Assembly: GCA_035048485.1 (NCBI GenBank)
Contig: CM068580.1
Coordinates: 60,686,983-60,750,982, forward strand
Direction: 5' to 3'
DNA length: 64,000 bases
DNA from: Pteria penguin
Taxonomy: Eukaryota > Mollusca > Bivalvia > Pterioida > Pteriidae
This document shows, piece by piece, positions 1 to 14,657 of the stretch. Position 1 is the stretch's first letter; the number at the start of each line of letters is the position of its first letter. The translations under genes were made by a program, and so were the position numbers. Under the pieces are notes generated by a model, which made no database searches, was not told where the DNA came from, and saw only the letters and a program-made list of their open reading frames with translations.

Positions 1-59
1 GATTACTATTGATAATTTTGATATAATGTACCCCTATTTAAATTTCCAACGATTGAGCA

Positions 60-1060
60 ATCTGTGAAATAATTGAAATATAAGAACGTCTAGTAATTTT
101 TCATAAGACATAAATCCCTGATTGAAGATAAAACCAACTCTGTATTCAAGAAATCATAAAACCGAAGGACATACATTAACAAAATCTAACAAAAAACAAA
201 TAAAAATCATATATATGCATTCCCTTAAAAAAGAGTGAGATAAAATGTCAGAGGATAGTAAGTATCTCCCCGACCTAGAAGCACCCGCGGCGTATGTCCA
301 TTAGAAATCGTCGGCTCAGGTCCAAATAAAGTAAAGTGCTAGGATATCGAGCCTTAGTCAATAAGGAACATCCAATCTACTAGATATTTGAAGACGGTTG
401 GAAGAGGTGCCATGCAGGAGTAAGCATCTCACGCTGATCGGTCACAACCACTATTATTTGAGCAAGTATTACTTGAAAAAAAGAAGATTTTATATTGTAT
501 TATCACAGTACAATATGTGTAAGAAGGACAACATTCAAAAAAGAAAGTCAACTTGTCAGGCAATCTTTACTGAGAAACACAAAGATTTTATAACAGCTGT
601 ACAATTTGCGGAATGTAGATGAGATTTCCAATGTGGTTTCTCGTATCCTTGTGATATTAAATTTTCACTAAGTAGTTTGCCTCCTGTAAATGAAAGAATC
701 ATAGTTTCAAGAAGCCCTAGATATCAGATCTATTGAGACATATAATCACCATACTTAAGTTATGTACATGGAAAGTTTTCGATAAGAAAATTGAGATCAT
801 CACGTTTATTTGGATTCTGATATAACTTCGAGTTCATTGGAATATATTACTTCTGCATATGTAACAATATTCTATTCTTTATAGACAATACATCATCAAA
901 GCGTCAGAATATTAAATAAAAAGCTTTAACTTATGCCGACACAGAACATTTTGTATAAATTCAGCTTCGTACGAATAAAGGAACAAATTGACCAGTAGAG
1001 ATTCACAATTAGTGCCAATAGAAATAAAGATAGTTTCTGGAAATATTTAGTAAGTAAAAA
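60..1060 (-). mobile_element. Degenerate Penelope-like element, minus strand
   Basis: Several blocks match the reverse complement of better preserved PLE copies in this window. Near 150-420 there is the family-2 3' region (ATAAAACC..AGGACATAC and AGCATCTC blocks, as at 12.3 and 46.0 kb). Near 830-1030 there are RT coding blocks, including an ATTCAGCTTCGTACGAATAAAGGA stretch equivalent to the coding DNA at 13.09 kb. No open frame of useful length remains. It is an old, decayed copy; exact ends are not resolved. Confidence 0.5.
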
Positions 1061-1074
1061 CCGAAGTGTCAATC

Positions 1075-1205
1075 ACATCTCGAATTCCATGGAAAGGACA
1101 GTATCGTGTTTCATAGTATGACAAATGCGAACGCCAATTAAATTGAGGCGAGACCAAGTTCCTGGGAGGAATAAACGTTCCCCGCTTACATACAACGACT
1201 CCACA
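1075..1205 (-). mobile_element. PLE family-3 3'-tail fragment
   Basis: The reverse complement matches a tail block of about 130 bp seen at 10575-10700, 31540-31655, 55080-55225 and 58795-58945 (TTGCATGCAACC ... GGTCTCACCTCG ... GGACTATGAGA). It lies on the 5' side (in minus-strand sense) of the RT remnant at 60-1060, so it is a separate, tandem-type insertion rather than that element's own end. It abuts the CA microsatellite. Confidence 0.6.
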
Positions 1206-1219
1206 AGTTCAGGAAGTAA

Positions 1220-1220
<1 letters not shown>

Positions 1221-1298
<78 letters not shown>
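1221..1298. repeat. (CA)n microsatellite
   Basis: Uninterrupted CA dinucleotide repeat of about 39 units, followed by a short TA stretch and then the TIR element at 1318. Cys/Val and His/Thr reading frames across it are artefacts. Confidence 0.97.
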
Positions 1299-1300
<2 letters not shown>

Positions 1301-1317
1301 TATATATATACATAATA

Positions 1318-3901
<2,584 letters not shown>

Positions 3902-3949
3902 TACATGAGCGCATGAAGGAGACAAGGACAATAAAACAAAATATCCCAC

Positions 3950-4515
3950 TTGCGATTTGTATGGTCAAATCCCAAAATGTCGATTAACATTCTTCAAAGC
4001 AGGATTTCAAATTTCACCAAATTTCTATATGGACCATAGAATTCCATCAGTGAAAATATCAAACACTCCTCTGTATATCCTTGTGAGAGTAATTTTTCTC
4101 TCAGGACGAAATCTTGATATTTGGAACATGTCCTGCCAAAGTGCATAAGTTTTAAAATGAAGACGTCATACTACTCGGGAATGAGATGTTGGTAATGAAA
4201 ATGAAGTCGTCAGGATTCTCGTTAAGAGAGGTAACTAGCGAAACATCGTCACTAATTGATAGGAATATATCTAGATATGAAACAGAATATGCACTCCCAG
4301 CTGTATCTTTTTTCTCGAGTTCCTTTGAATATATGATGTGGAGGTGATCTTTAAACACAGGGTTGTGCATCGATTATATCGATGTATTCGTAAAGTTGTT
4401 GAGTTGCTAATAGTTTATTGCATTTGGAGAGCGGAAACCTGTGCGTTCCACTACAAAATGTGTCGGATAGAAGTGGCGCACACTTTATACCCATGGGAAT
4501 GCCAAAATCTGCAAA
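3950..4515 (-). pseudogene. PLE family-3 reverse transcriptase fragment
   Basis: Minus-strand translation at 4152-4370 gives NPVFKDHLHIIY ... SYLDIFLSISDD ... SLVTSLNEN, the same segment as 58150-58340 in the better copy. Further 5' in sense the DNA runs to about 4510, where CATTCCCATGGG is the complement of the GIPMG codons of the RT palm. The 3' side (3957-4148) matches the C-terminal thumb region. Frames are broken. It sits directly against the end of TIR element A. Confidence 0.75.
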
Positions 4516-4564
4516 AATATATATATATATACATTGTCAATCAAAAAGCCCAGCATGTTCTTTA

Positions 4565-4870
4565 TTTCATATCCAGAGTACTTAAACCTGTTGATCCTTG
4601 TTCTATATATGGGGGATTATTTATAAATTTTAAATGTGTCCTTAGATTGTGCTGCTTTTGCGGTGAGTAGGAAGGTGGGCGCCTGTAAACCGGTTAACCA
4701 CATCAATTGAATGACGTCTGTTACTTCAAATAACCGTTCTAAGTCGGTATCGCAAACGCAGCACAATCGAATACCTTTGTAATGTTTTTCGTGTATGTTC
4801 TATTACTATCATATTTTGTGTGCATGTCCTTCGTGAATTTTTTCATACAGCTTTGTCAGATGTCTTCACT
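4565..4870 (+). mobile_element. Naiad-type PLE 3'-tail fragment
   Basis: The block CCTGTTGATCCTTGTTCT ... GTAAACCGGTTAACCAC ... CTAAGTCGGTATCG recurs at 18440-18660, 30541-30610, 49690-49828 (inverted) and 50070-50260. At 18.4 kb it is the 3' tail of the Naiad PLE. The copy here starts downstream of the SECIS hairpin, so it is strongly 5'-truncated. A short TA run precedes it. Confidence 0.7.
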
Positions 4871-5129
4871 TTTCTCTTTTAAAGCTGTATACCCTCTGTT
4901 CGCTGGCACTACTCATATTTTAGGTAAATTTATTCTAAATTGTTTTGATTATATATACTCAGGGATTTTAAAAACGCCTATCTAATATCATTATAGTTTA
5001 ATCAACAACTAGGATTAATAATTGCATCAAACATGATTTATTTCGAAAATTTTAATTATACTTGACAATATGATCGGTACTATCACACGTTTCTTTTTTA
5101 AAATGATTTGATGTCATCAGTTATGTATA

Positions 5130-6123
5130 CCAGGTCCAAAATTTCATGCGTTTTGTTTTAGTAACGAGTATGCCCCCCCCCCCCCCACCCCCATTTGCTT
5201 TAACGCATGCACGCAATCTGGACCGCATGGATTGACATAGAGTTCGAATTTTATTCCACTCTTCTTGAATAGCACGTGCCAACTCATCCACGGTTCTTAG
5301 TTGACGGTGACGTTTACGTAAGCGTCTCCCGTCGTGTGCGGACGTGCGTCGTCTTGTTGAGACGTCAACGGATTGTTGACAGTTTGATGACGTTGATATA
5401 ATGAAAGGAGCTCAGGCTGTAAAACGTTATCGATGTAGCGCCTCGCGGTAAGAGTGTTCCTCAAAATAACCAGTGATGACTTGAAATGTTGGTTTATGGC
5501 TCCCCAAACCATGACGCCACCACCGCCAAATTTGTCACGCTCAATTAGGCAGTTTGCCTAACCGTGTCTCCTATAAATGCGCTGTCTTCCGTCAGCCATG
5601 GACAAATTGAATCTTGATTCGTAGCTGAACCAATTACGTCGATTAGCATGCATATTCCGGGACCAAGTCAGACGATTTCTTCGGTGGTAAGGAGTTAGGA
5701 TCAAGCCTTTCAATGGGCGACGGCATAGCAAACCTTGCTCTTTCAATCGTCGGCGTACTGTCCTGGGATGGATTTGCCTACCGTGACGACCTATCACATC
5801 TCTTGGCGTGTTTACGGCTGCTGCAAACCTGTCACGTAGATGACGTTGCCTTATGAAAACGTCTTGACGTCTTGTCCTTTCGCGTGGCTGACCACTTCGA
5901 GAACGATCCTTAACACTTCCTGTGGTCCGATACTTCCCTACAAGTCTCGTGATTGTAAACAAATGGACGTTGAAGCGTCCTGCGATGATACCTTGATTTA
6001 CGCCGGCGTCTACAAGGCCAATAACAGCATACCTCTGTTGCTCAGACAGTCTCGGCATTTCACGCTGTACCATGAGTTAAATAAACTTGACGAGTAACTT
6101 AAAAATTCTGCATTCAAGTCTGG
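5130..6123 (-). mobile_element. Tc1/mariner element
   Basis: Element of about 1 kb containing a broken Tc1-type transposase. Probable ends are CCAGGTCC at 5130 and, inverted, GACTTGAATG-rich sequence ending CTGG at 6123. Both are flanked by TA, the Tc1/mariner target dinucleotide. Terminal similarity is patchy, so the ends are an inference. Confidence 0.6.
5190..6073 (-). pseudogene. Tc1-like transposase, inactivated
   Basis: The N-terminal 171 residues (6073-5558) carry two helix-turn-helix segments (LSEQQRYAVIGLVDAG ... ITRLVGKYRTTGSV), the GRPR-like box (RSRSGQPRERT) and the second HTH ending in the FSxESRFNL segment. In Tc1 transposases that last segment holds the first catalytic Asp; here it reads FSYESRF, so Asp is replaced by Tyr. 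A frameshift follows near 5555. The next piece (5512-5297) has MVWGAI and QQDDARPHT, the second catalytic Asp region. After ARPHT the reading jumps to GRRLRKRH in another frame, so the segment with the third acidic residue (WxEL region) is deleted. The C-terminal DELARAIQEEW part remains to about 5195. Confidence 0.9.
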
Positions 6124-7260
6124 TAAAGTTATTATTAACTGAGATTGTTTTCGTCCATGTATTTGCGCGAAGTCAGGTTATGGTTGTATTTTTGGAATAC
6201 CCTCTTTAATTTCGAAGTTTTTATTTTGATATCTCTGAGGGTTTGAAGCAACAAAAATGTTATTAACGCAAAGTTAATTACTTCAGCCTAACGAGAAATA
6301 TACAGTTTTTGTTTTACATGCCCTAATTTTAGAAATTACATTATATCGAATTGTAGGTATACAGCTTTAAACTTTGAATCACTAGATAGCCCGACACAAT
6401 ATATTTATATCTGCCAGAACCTTTCTTAGTGGAGAAGCAGCTTTCAATGAAGTCTATATTTTAGTTAATCGCGATGGAGTAGCGTTGTAGTGTAAAGTGC
6501 AGAAAAATCTTAGGAATTAATATATCCCACAGTTGACAGACTTTGAGACTTTATTTTACAAAACGGTATTTTGAGTTTTTCCATATCCAAAACTGATTAC
6601 TACCCATTATTGAGTAAATGATATCCGGGAAGAGTACCTCAGAAGCTTCTCCATAACTCCAGAGACTTCTCTGGCTGAGCTGTATATTTGAGTGTCACTT
6701 TGCCCTCTGAACAGTTACCGTAATTTGAAAAAGCTGTGAGAAAACGTATTACAGTAATTCTCATTCAAATGATTCTACACTAAAAAATTCGGTGTCGCTT
6801 GTATTTAAATTGATCATAGGTAGGAATTGGGGACAGGTTGCTGTATTTTTTATCTTAATTTCTTTGTTGTTTTGTGTGGGCTTTTTGTTTGTTTGTTTGA
6901 GGGGGGGGGGGGCTGTTTGTTTTTATGTTAGTTTTTGCCCTTAGTTTATTTGTGTGGGATTGTTTTTTACTTGTTTTCGACTGGGTGTTTGGGGGAGGGG
7001 GGTACATGTATATTATATTTATTATTATTTTGTATATTTGTTTTTGATTTGTTCTGTTATGTTTGTTTGGTCTTTTGTCTTATATTTTCTTTGGTGTAGG
7101 TGTGGTTTTTTATTTTATTTTATTTTATAATTATTATTGGTTGTTGATTTATTTTAATCTTCATCATCAACACATAAAAGTTTGAACTGTAACCGTTGTC
7201 CCTATCGCTTTTCCGCTTCCATTTCCAGTTATCTGTTTTTTCTGCAGGAAATCTACAAAT
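6124..7260. other. Intergenic, partly T/G-rich low complexity
   Basis: No exon or element is recognised at 6124-6840. From 6840 to 7140 the plus strand is strongly T/G-rich, with a G run at 6901-6913 followed by CTGTTTGTTTTTA. Similar tracts occur at 9300 and 51310. This is low complexity, not coding. Confidence 0.6.
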
Positions 7261-8913
7261 ATGGCAAGGAAATACATTTACAAAAAGACAACGCCGCACA
7301 GTTCAAATGCCCCTCAAAATGCGGTTGACGCAGTGAAAAATGGAGGTTTGTCCATACGTAAAGCAGCTGTAAAGTTTGGTCCCCAAAAGCTACATTAAGT
7401 GACACCATATCTGAAAAGTACAAAAATCCAGGGAGGTCAACAATCATTCCTGTAGAGGTAGAAAACAGAGTTGCAAGGGCGGTTATTGAACTCACGTCAA
7501 GGTATTGGAATCACACAGTCACAGCTGATCCGCAGAGTAGGGGTATTATGCAAGTCGCTGAAGATAAGAAATAAAGCCCAGGAGAAGAGTGGTTGGAAGG
7601 TTTTGCGTGAAGGCATCCTGAAATAACAATACATAAACCTGAAAAACTTTAAACAACGCGAGCTAGAATGGTCAAGTAGGAGATCCTGAAGAAATATTTC
7701 GACGATCTGGAAAGGCTTATGGCAGAATCGAACCTACACGACAAATCACAATGCATATGGAAATGTGAAGAGACTGGAAAATCTTTTGATCATCAGCCTA
7801 TCCGTGTTCTTGAAGAAAAGGGAAGTCGTAATGTAGTTGGTCGTACTTCGTCGAACAGATCAAACGTGACCATTATGGCATGTGCCAATGCGTCAGGACC
7901 CAAGATGAGCCCTGTGATGATTGCGAAGCGGAAAACATCCAGGTCCATACAGGGTATGCAAACTGAAGCTGCTCCAGATGTAACTAAATGGCCTTACCAG
8001 TCAAACGGTGGATGACGGATGAACTGGGCGAAGAGTGGTTCCGTGAAGTGTTTTTGCAACAATGCTGACCCGATCCCCACAGTTGTTGATTTTGGACGGA
8101 AATTCCAGCCATGAAACACTGGCAATCATTCAGTTGGTGATTGAAGAGGGTATAATTATTTTATGTCTACCTCCTTACAGCACCCAACCCCTTGAAAGCT
8201 GAGTCATTCAATGAGCTCATTCAATGCGGCATATAACACAGTTAGTTTAGAATGTCTGAGTGAGAATGTTCTAAATACAGTCAATAAATGGACGTTCCGG
8301 ATTATTCAGAAAGGCATCGGAGGGTGGGGAGAGCTCTGCAAATGTGGTAGCGGGTTTACAAGCATTTGAGATCCATCTTTTCAACCCTTCCGTCATTCCT
8401 GAAGACATGCTTGTCCCGTAATTGCCAACTGATGCACCCTTCCATACAGACCAACAACTACAACCAACTGAGGTAACGGCTGTCAGCTCCAGTAACAATG
8501 TCCGTCAGACTGAGCCAGAGGAGGCAACTTTACCACCACCAATATTATCATACCTAGATGTAATTTCCATAATACGAGGGGGATACTGTATTACTGAGAC
8601 GTCAGTATCGCAGCAAAGTACCAGTACTTCCACTGATGGCATTACACAAATCGAAGACCTTGAACTCCTGCTTCATCTCCTACAACAAGGATCTCTTGAT
8701 ATCTTTACCGCCGGAGACGACGGTACTGTTAAAATCCCCGAAGTGGAACCTGTTACACTGGATAATGAATCTGCAAATATGCGTGAGAGCCATTTACCCA
8801 AGAAAAAGAACACTGATCAGAGAATTCTTACTTCGGTTCAAATGTTAAATGAAAAGCGCGAAGCGAATGAAAGGAACCTAGAGAACGACATGAAAAAAGG
8901 CAATGGCAGATGA
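7261..8913 (+). pseudogene. pogo/Tigger-like transposase (CENP-B HTH plus DDE_1), broken
   Basis: It starts at an ATG giving MARKYIYKKTTPHSS and a psq-type helix-turn-helix (GGLSIRKAAVKFG). A frameshift near 7380 leads to KATLSDTISEKYKNPGRST and VEVENRVARAVIE, and more breaks follow. The DDE_1 core resumes at 7719: IWKCEETGKSFDHQP (the family normally has CDETG, so the first Asp reads Glu), VVGRTSSNRSNVTIMACANASG, then LLILDGNSSHE near 8088 (second Asp). The LPPYSTQPLE region near 8170 is followed by a stop. The acidic C-terminal tail is open from 8422 to 8913. Multiple stops and shifts make this a relic of a once autonomous element. Confidence 0.85.
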
Positions 8914-9331
8914 AAAGAAGCAAATGATATTGATACTTTTACGTGTAATAAGGTAAATAAACAAGCTGAAAATATGAACATGCATGTAAATTTATCTGTT
9001 CAAAATACAAAATAAGGAAAATTTGACTCAGCAATATGACAAAAGTCGCCACGGACACCTGTCAAGAAAGAGATATTGAAACACGGGAAAAAAACTGTAT
9101 ACTGTAAAGCAGTAGAAGTATTGAATAAAACCTATAAAACATGGCATAAAATGGCAATGACGTTACAACTCCCTCAATAGGAAGGAAATACCAAATATTG
9201 ATTCGATGTTAGGAATGAATCAATATATTTGCCTCAGCTTACCAAATTAAGGATGTAATGTACAATGATGTCTTATAATTTTGGAAACTGCTTTTCCGGG
9301 CGGGGGGGGGGGGGGGGGGGGGGTTGTTTGT

Positions 9332-9366
<35 letters not shown>

Positions 9367-9544
9367 TTTTATTTCAGTTTTTTTTTTTCTTTTTTTTTTT
9401 TTTTGTTTTAGTTCGGTTTTTGTTTTTTGTTTATTTTATCATAATTTTGTTTGTTTTTTTGCTTTTTTTTTTTTTTTTTTTTTGGTTTGTTTTTTTTATA
9501 ACACACCATGAAGTCGAAGTTATGGTAAACGAAAATATAACAGA
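8914..9544. other. Low-complexity tract (poly-G, GT, poly-T)
   Basis: The sequence to 9280 is the probable 3' flank of the Tigger relic and holds no gene. At 9301-9323 there is a G run, then GGTTGTTTGTTTTAG, a (GT) repeat to about 9362 and T-rich sequence to 9498. Open frames here (Val/Cys/Phe repeats) are artefacts. Confidence 0.8.
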
Positions 9545-10720
9545 TCTCAGATCCATAACGTCTTCTTTGAAGGCCTTCTACCATTTATCAATGAAATTTT
9601 ATGTCTTCATTATCTTCGTACAAAGCTTTATTCGCTACCTTTCCAAAAGCAACATGAGTTTGACTAATCCACGAAAAACGTACATTTCTGGCTTTCCAGA
9701 ATATCGACTCCAATGTATTTTTTTGATATCTTCAATACTTCAGTTTTAAAAGTCTGTAGATGGTAATGAGAGGCGCCCCTTTCTTAAAGTATTTTTTGCA
9801 AATAGGGGAATTGACGTACTTAATTTGATAAATATAGAACATATATACCTTTTAATTTTGTGCACCATATGCGCATTTCGACAAGTTATGTCTCTTCAGT
9901 GATGCTCGTAGGAGAATAATTGGAATTCTCAAAATATATAAAGATATGAAGAGCAGTGTTGAAGCTAAAATGACCGAAAAATGAACCAAAGAATCTTTCT
10001 AAGGACAGAGCTCTGCATGAGGGAGATACTCCTTAATTTTAGAGTGATTTACTTAATTTGATAATTTAATTAAATAATATTTTAAATCGTGAGTCTGTTA
10101 AGATAATATCCCTTCATACTTAAAAATGAGGGAGTTGCCCTATTTCCTAATAAATATACACCGACAGTCGCTTTCGAAATCTTTAACTATAAACAATGTA
10201 TAGATCTGAACGACTTTCATAACCCTATACAACGTTTATGTTCCTCGTCTGCATTTAAGTATGATCCATGTGTTCATTTTGTACTCTTACGAAGCAGGAT
10301 TTATACATGTACAGTCCCTGCTCTTCAACGGCAATAAACAATAAGCATCTCGGTTCAACTTTAGATACAGATACATCGATGACGTTTTGTAGATTAACAA
10401 CCCTGTATTTAAAGATTACCTCAGAATCAAAGGAACTCTAGATAAATGATACAACTGAGAGCGCATACTCTAATTCAGATCGTCAATGAGGAAGTTCTAT
10501 GATCGATCTGTGCAATTTCAGATCCCTCTTTTAAGAATGTTAACCGATGATTTGGGACATGGCAATAGGTGTTGCATGCAACCATGGGACGCTTACTCCT
10601 TCTGGGTACCTGGTCTCACCTCGGCTTTATTGGGGCTCGTATTTGTCTGCGTATGACACTATACACGATATTATCCTTTCATCCCATGGACTATGAGATT
10701 TTTTGTAGGGAAACTTAACT
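9545..10720 (+). mobile_element. PLE family 3, internally deleted copy
   Basis: 9545-9690 matches 26760-26900, the 5' part of the interrupted copy. 10137-10260 matches 56811-56940 (AATATACACCRACAG ... FNYKQ ... Cys-rich linker). The sequence then jumps to RT palm codons near 10285 (LYSYEAGF, YRYIDDV) and on to the RT C-terminus. At 10575-10700 it carries the family tail TTGCATGCAACC ... GGACTATGAGA. Roughly the N-terminal half of the RT is missing between 10262 and 10280. Confidence 0.75.
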
Positions 10721-11035
10721 ATTTTTCCCCGAAATCGTTAGTCCCGCAGTTAACAAGAAGGGGTTTATTGAAGATCTAAAAATGGAAGCAGACAAATTAT
10801 TAACTGTCACATAAATGTCAATGGGACGTCAAAGGTATTTCACTAAAGGTCGTAAGTCAAAACGAAAACGCAGACGTAAATTTCGCTTTTAAATATTTGT
10901 CTCCTCCCTAAAGTTAAGTTATACCAATGTTATTACGTATGAACATAGACTTTAAGAAAAATTCAATTGACGTAGACGTAAATTTACTCTCAAAGTCTAC
11001 GTCTACGTTTGGGCTTACGATCTTTAATGAAACTC
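10721..11035. other. Unassigned spacer
   Basis: No exon or known repeat is recognised. It contains two short inverted stretches built around AAGTCTACGTCTACGTTT and ACGTAGACGTAAATTT (10970-11010). Confidence 0.4.
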
Positions 11036-11105
11036 ACCCTTCGTGTGCCCATGGCGGGATTCGAACCCGGGATCTCTCGATCACAAACCGTCCATCGGCT
11101 TAGTG
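11036..11105 (-). repeat. tRNA-derived SINE-like head
   Basis: On the minus strand this reads TAAGCCGATGG (A-box-like) and, 33 bases on, CGGGTTCGAATCCCGCC, a near-perfect Pol III B box in a T-arm stem. No full cloverleaf or CCA-end context is evident, so I read it as a SINE head or tRNA pseudogene. Confidence 0.6.
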
Positions 11106-11119
11106 ATGGAAGGAAGCCA

Positions 11120-12245
11120 AAATTATTTTTCAAACGACATGTGTTTTTCATCTATTCTTTCTTTCTTCAGCTAGGAGTGCACGGTGTTGTAGAATATTAT
11201 AAGGGATCCACGTGAAATCGAAGTTATTTCTAAATAATATATGATTTTTGTAACCATTTTTTTTTTCTACTCCCCTCCCATTTTTGCACCGGTCGAAGAG
11301 ATTTTGAGGTCGGTTTGTCCGTCTGTATTTCCTTCCGTAAGTCCGTAGCGCCTGATCATTTTCAAGAGAACGTTGTTACAGTTACCAAATTTCAACAATA
11401 AGTATTTTCCATAAACGTTATCATGTGACCTCGGGATAAAACATTGAGAGGTATGCTTTATTTGCCACTTGAGCATTCGTGTTTTGAAAATTTTACTAGT
11501 TCTTGAATTTTAAGAACGCACTAGTTAGCCAGTAATAACATAAATTATCACAAACGTGTCACTGCACTGCGCTGCTTTTTCCAATATCTCTGTATTGGAG
11601 TATGGATATCTGTAATGAAAGGGTTAGGGCAAAACCGTAAAATAACCCCCTTTCCTTTCATACCTTACAAATATCATTACTCAGTATGCACCTGCTGTGT
11701 GAGATCGTAAACAGATTCTTGTGTATAATTTTGGCGATTTTGTTTTCAATCAATACCATTTCCTGTTTTCATGTTACTTATTCGAACAATCCAAAAGATG
11801 TGTCAACAAACGGATGTATAAACTGATAAACTGTTGTTTATAGCAGAATATTCATGTATGAATATTATGCTTTCCAAATGTGTGGTCCGTTGTGGGGTAT
11901 TGTGGTACTGGAATTTGGCTCTTCTAATCTAGAGATTGGATAGTACATATATTACCTGAATAACGTAAGTTTTCAAATTTCTTATATCTCATTTGCTATT
12001 TTACATTTACATAGAGGGGGCATGGTTCGTTTCAAGTACAATTGAACACAGGGTACTATTTGCATATTATGATATATGTAATAGCTGGCCATATCTAAAT
12101 AACATGTAATATAATTTAATTTGTTCGTTCCACTTTTGTTTGTTTATGTTACGCACAGTTGGGTGAATGGCATTTTCGTGGCAAAATACACACAACAAAA
12201 TAGTATCATTTGGTCTCTTGTTATAACTAACTTGATATTTTTATG
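11120..12245. other. Unassigned AT-rich sequence
   Basis: No coding exon with plausible splice sites and no recognised repeat was found on either strand. Confidence 0.4.
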
Positions 12246-12247
12246 TA

Positions 12248-14090
12248 TGTAAAGATGATGGATAAATCCAAATCATAAGTCTGAAAATCATGAAACCAGA
12301 GGACATATCAGTGAAAATGAAAACCAAGTGGAAAATAACAAAATATGTCTACTTGAAGAGCATATGTGAACCCCTATGATAGAGTGAGATTGGGTTCCCG
12401 TGGAGAGTGAGCATCTCCTGCTTGCTAGCAACACCTGTCATATATACCCAGTAGAAAGAGTCAAATCGTGTAAATTCCATATATATTTATATATAGAGAA
12501 GTCGAAGTAGGTAACCTTCTAGTAAAGACGGTGTCAAATCTGTGTTAAATGATCGGAATCGGTCTTAGTGAAGAATATCATTTAAAAGTCTGGATAATGA
12601 GATTTCATATGGAGTAATAAGAATCTCGAAACGACCATAGAACTTCCTCAGTGACGTTGCTAGTCTAGCACATATATAACCCTGGTTGAGTAGCTTATCT
12701 GAAAGTCGCCTAGCCCTCAGAACAAAGTCATTGTAATTTGAACATGCTCTGGAATAACGTATTAACTGAGATATGAATACGCCGTATGGAATATTGCTAC
12801 TTATGAAAGGAAGTTTGTGATATCGAAATGGAAATCGTCACCTCTGTCATAGAGTGAGGTGTTCAATTGACCATTTATGTCGAAAGACAACATAATATCT
12901 AAATACGAAGTAGAATTACTACTTTCTGTGGTTTCTTTGACCTCTAGTTCACTTGGATAGATGATACTAAGGTAATCCGCGAATGAAGGATTATTAATTG
13001 AAAGCAAAGCATCTATATATCTGTAAGTGAAATTGAAGCCAAGAGCAAATTGTTTATTTCTTTGCAAAAGCAAAGACTGAATGAATTCAGCTTCGTATGA
13101 GTAAAGGAATATGTCAACTAGAAGCAGGACACAGTTAGTGCCCTTTGGAATGCCGACAATTTGTTGAAAAATCTTTTCTCCAAACACCACAAAAATGTTA
13201 TCGATAAGAAAGTTCAACATCTGGATGACATCAATTTCAGTGTATTTATTTTTGGAATCCAAATTTTCCATGACAAAGTAAGTTTTATCATGGCCTATTT
13301 TGAATTTGCGGCTTCCATTTTTACTAGTAAATGCATTTTGAATAATTTCAGCTAATCTGTCTTTTAATTTCTGATGACAGATCGTTGTGAAAAGAGTCGA
13401 AAAGTCAAGACTTGATGGAGTGAATTTTAGTAAAACTTTTTTTATTTTAGATGTTCTAACAACTCTTTTGAATTTTTAAGGATCCACATTTGATTAATTC
13501 CACTTCTGGAATATACGGTTTTGCAATACCTGTGAAGGCCAGATTTAATATCTGATAATATTTTTGTAAGTAGCATCGATACAGATTTTGCGGAACACTT
13601 CGAGGAACCAGCGATAAAGCGTTGTTTGTGAAGATTTTTGTGCGTTTTTGGAATGCAGTACAAATATGGAAGTTCTAAATTTAATTTATTTGTGTCCAAA
13701 CGCATTGAGGACTGATTTATGATTCTCAAGTACTTCCGAAATCGAAGTGTTCGTGAGAGTATGAGTAGGATTTCCTGGAGCTGAATTTAATCCTAATTCT
13801 TTCACTAGACTGTCAAAGTAATATTTCTTACAAGTAAATATGAAATTATTAGACACTTTATCTGCTGGTGTACTGATATAATGTTCTTGGAGGAAGGTAC
13901 GTTATCTGACAGCATCAGGATCTTTAAAAATAGATTCGAATCGGGTGTTTACAGAGCCTTGTAATTTTTTAATCTCAGCAGTATATCTCAAAAATTTGGT
14001 TCCATGTGAAAGATATGGGTTCTCCATAATTTGGACCTTTAAAGTTCTCTTAATTTGGTTCAAAATATGAGGAACAAAATTATATATATA
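12248..14090 (-). pseudogene. PLE family 2 reverse transcriptase, broken copy
   Basis: Nearly collinear with 45941-47893. In sense it runs 14090 to 12248. KGPKYxEP-type N-terminal sequence lies near 14030, PADKxSNN and FTCKKYY near 13840, [15 protein letters not shown] at 13442-13729, then the palm segment (12801-13271) with QQIVGIPKGTN and YRYIDALLSI. The catalytic motif, YxDD in the family, reads YIDA here, and GIPMG reads GIPKG, so the enzyme would be inactive even without its frameshifts. The 3' UTR ends in the complement of GATGATGGATAAATCC at about 12251, the shared 3' terminus of this family. Confidence 0.85.
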
Positions 14091-14657
14091 GATAAAAATA
14101 CTTGTTTACGACTACATGTTGTTTTTGCCTTATCAGATGTCACGGTTGCATGACTCCGCCTGTTTCTTTTACACCGTGAACGGAAGCTCTTTCGAGCATT
14201 TGTGTCAGACGTTTATTTAGTATTCATTAAATATACGGGAGCGGTCGACCTCGCTCTCGTAAAAGAGTTCGAAACATCTCGGCTTTTTATGGTGAGAGGC
14301 CAGCTTTAAAATAGTGTAATACTATTTAGTAAATCAAAACGAATTACTTCTCTTGGGTGATTTGTAACAGATATTTACAATATTCTGTTATCTCTGCTTT
14401 TTGTCCTTTCCATTGATATAATGGTTGATGAGTGAATAAAAACTTATGGATTTATTAATGATAGAATCTAATGTTTCCATCTTTGTGAAGTGTGTCCCTA
14501 ACAAGTCTTCTGCATTGTACTGTGTAATCACATAAATCTGATCGTCTCATTACATTTCCCCTTTGCTGTCGTGAAAGTATTCTTGAAGTCCAGGAATATC
14601 ATCTTTCTAAATAATTATCATGCACCCATGTATTATATACTATACATTTTCTTTCAG
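14091..14657. other. Unassigned intron or upstream sequence
   Basis: No recognised repeat. It ends in a pyrimidine-rich tract and CTTTCAG acceptor for the exon at 14658. The expected first half of that FTP module is not visible here. Confidence 0.4.

Noticed and set aside
9281..9749. Phe/Val/Cys-rich hydrophobic frames resembling membrane proteins
   Set aside because: Produced by poly-G, GT and poly-T tracts followed by PLE sequence.
14220..14310. Possible FTP first half (VDLALVKEFETSRL)
   Set aside because: A stop follows quickly, no DGN/Cys loop or WW motif, and no donor in phase 1.
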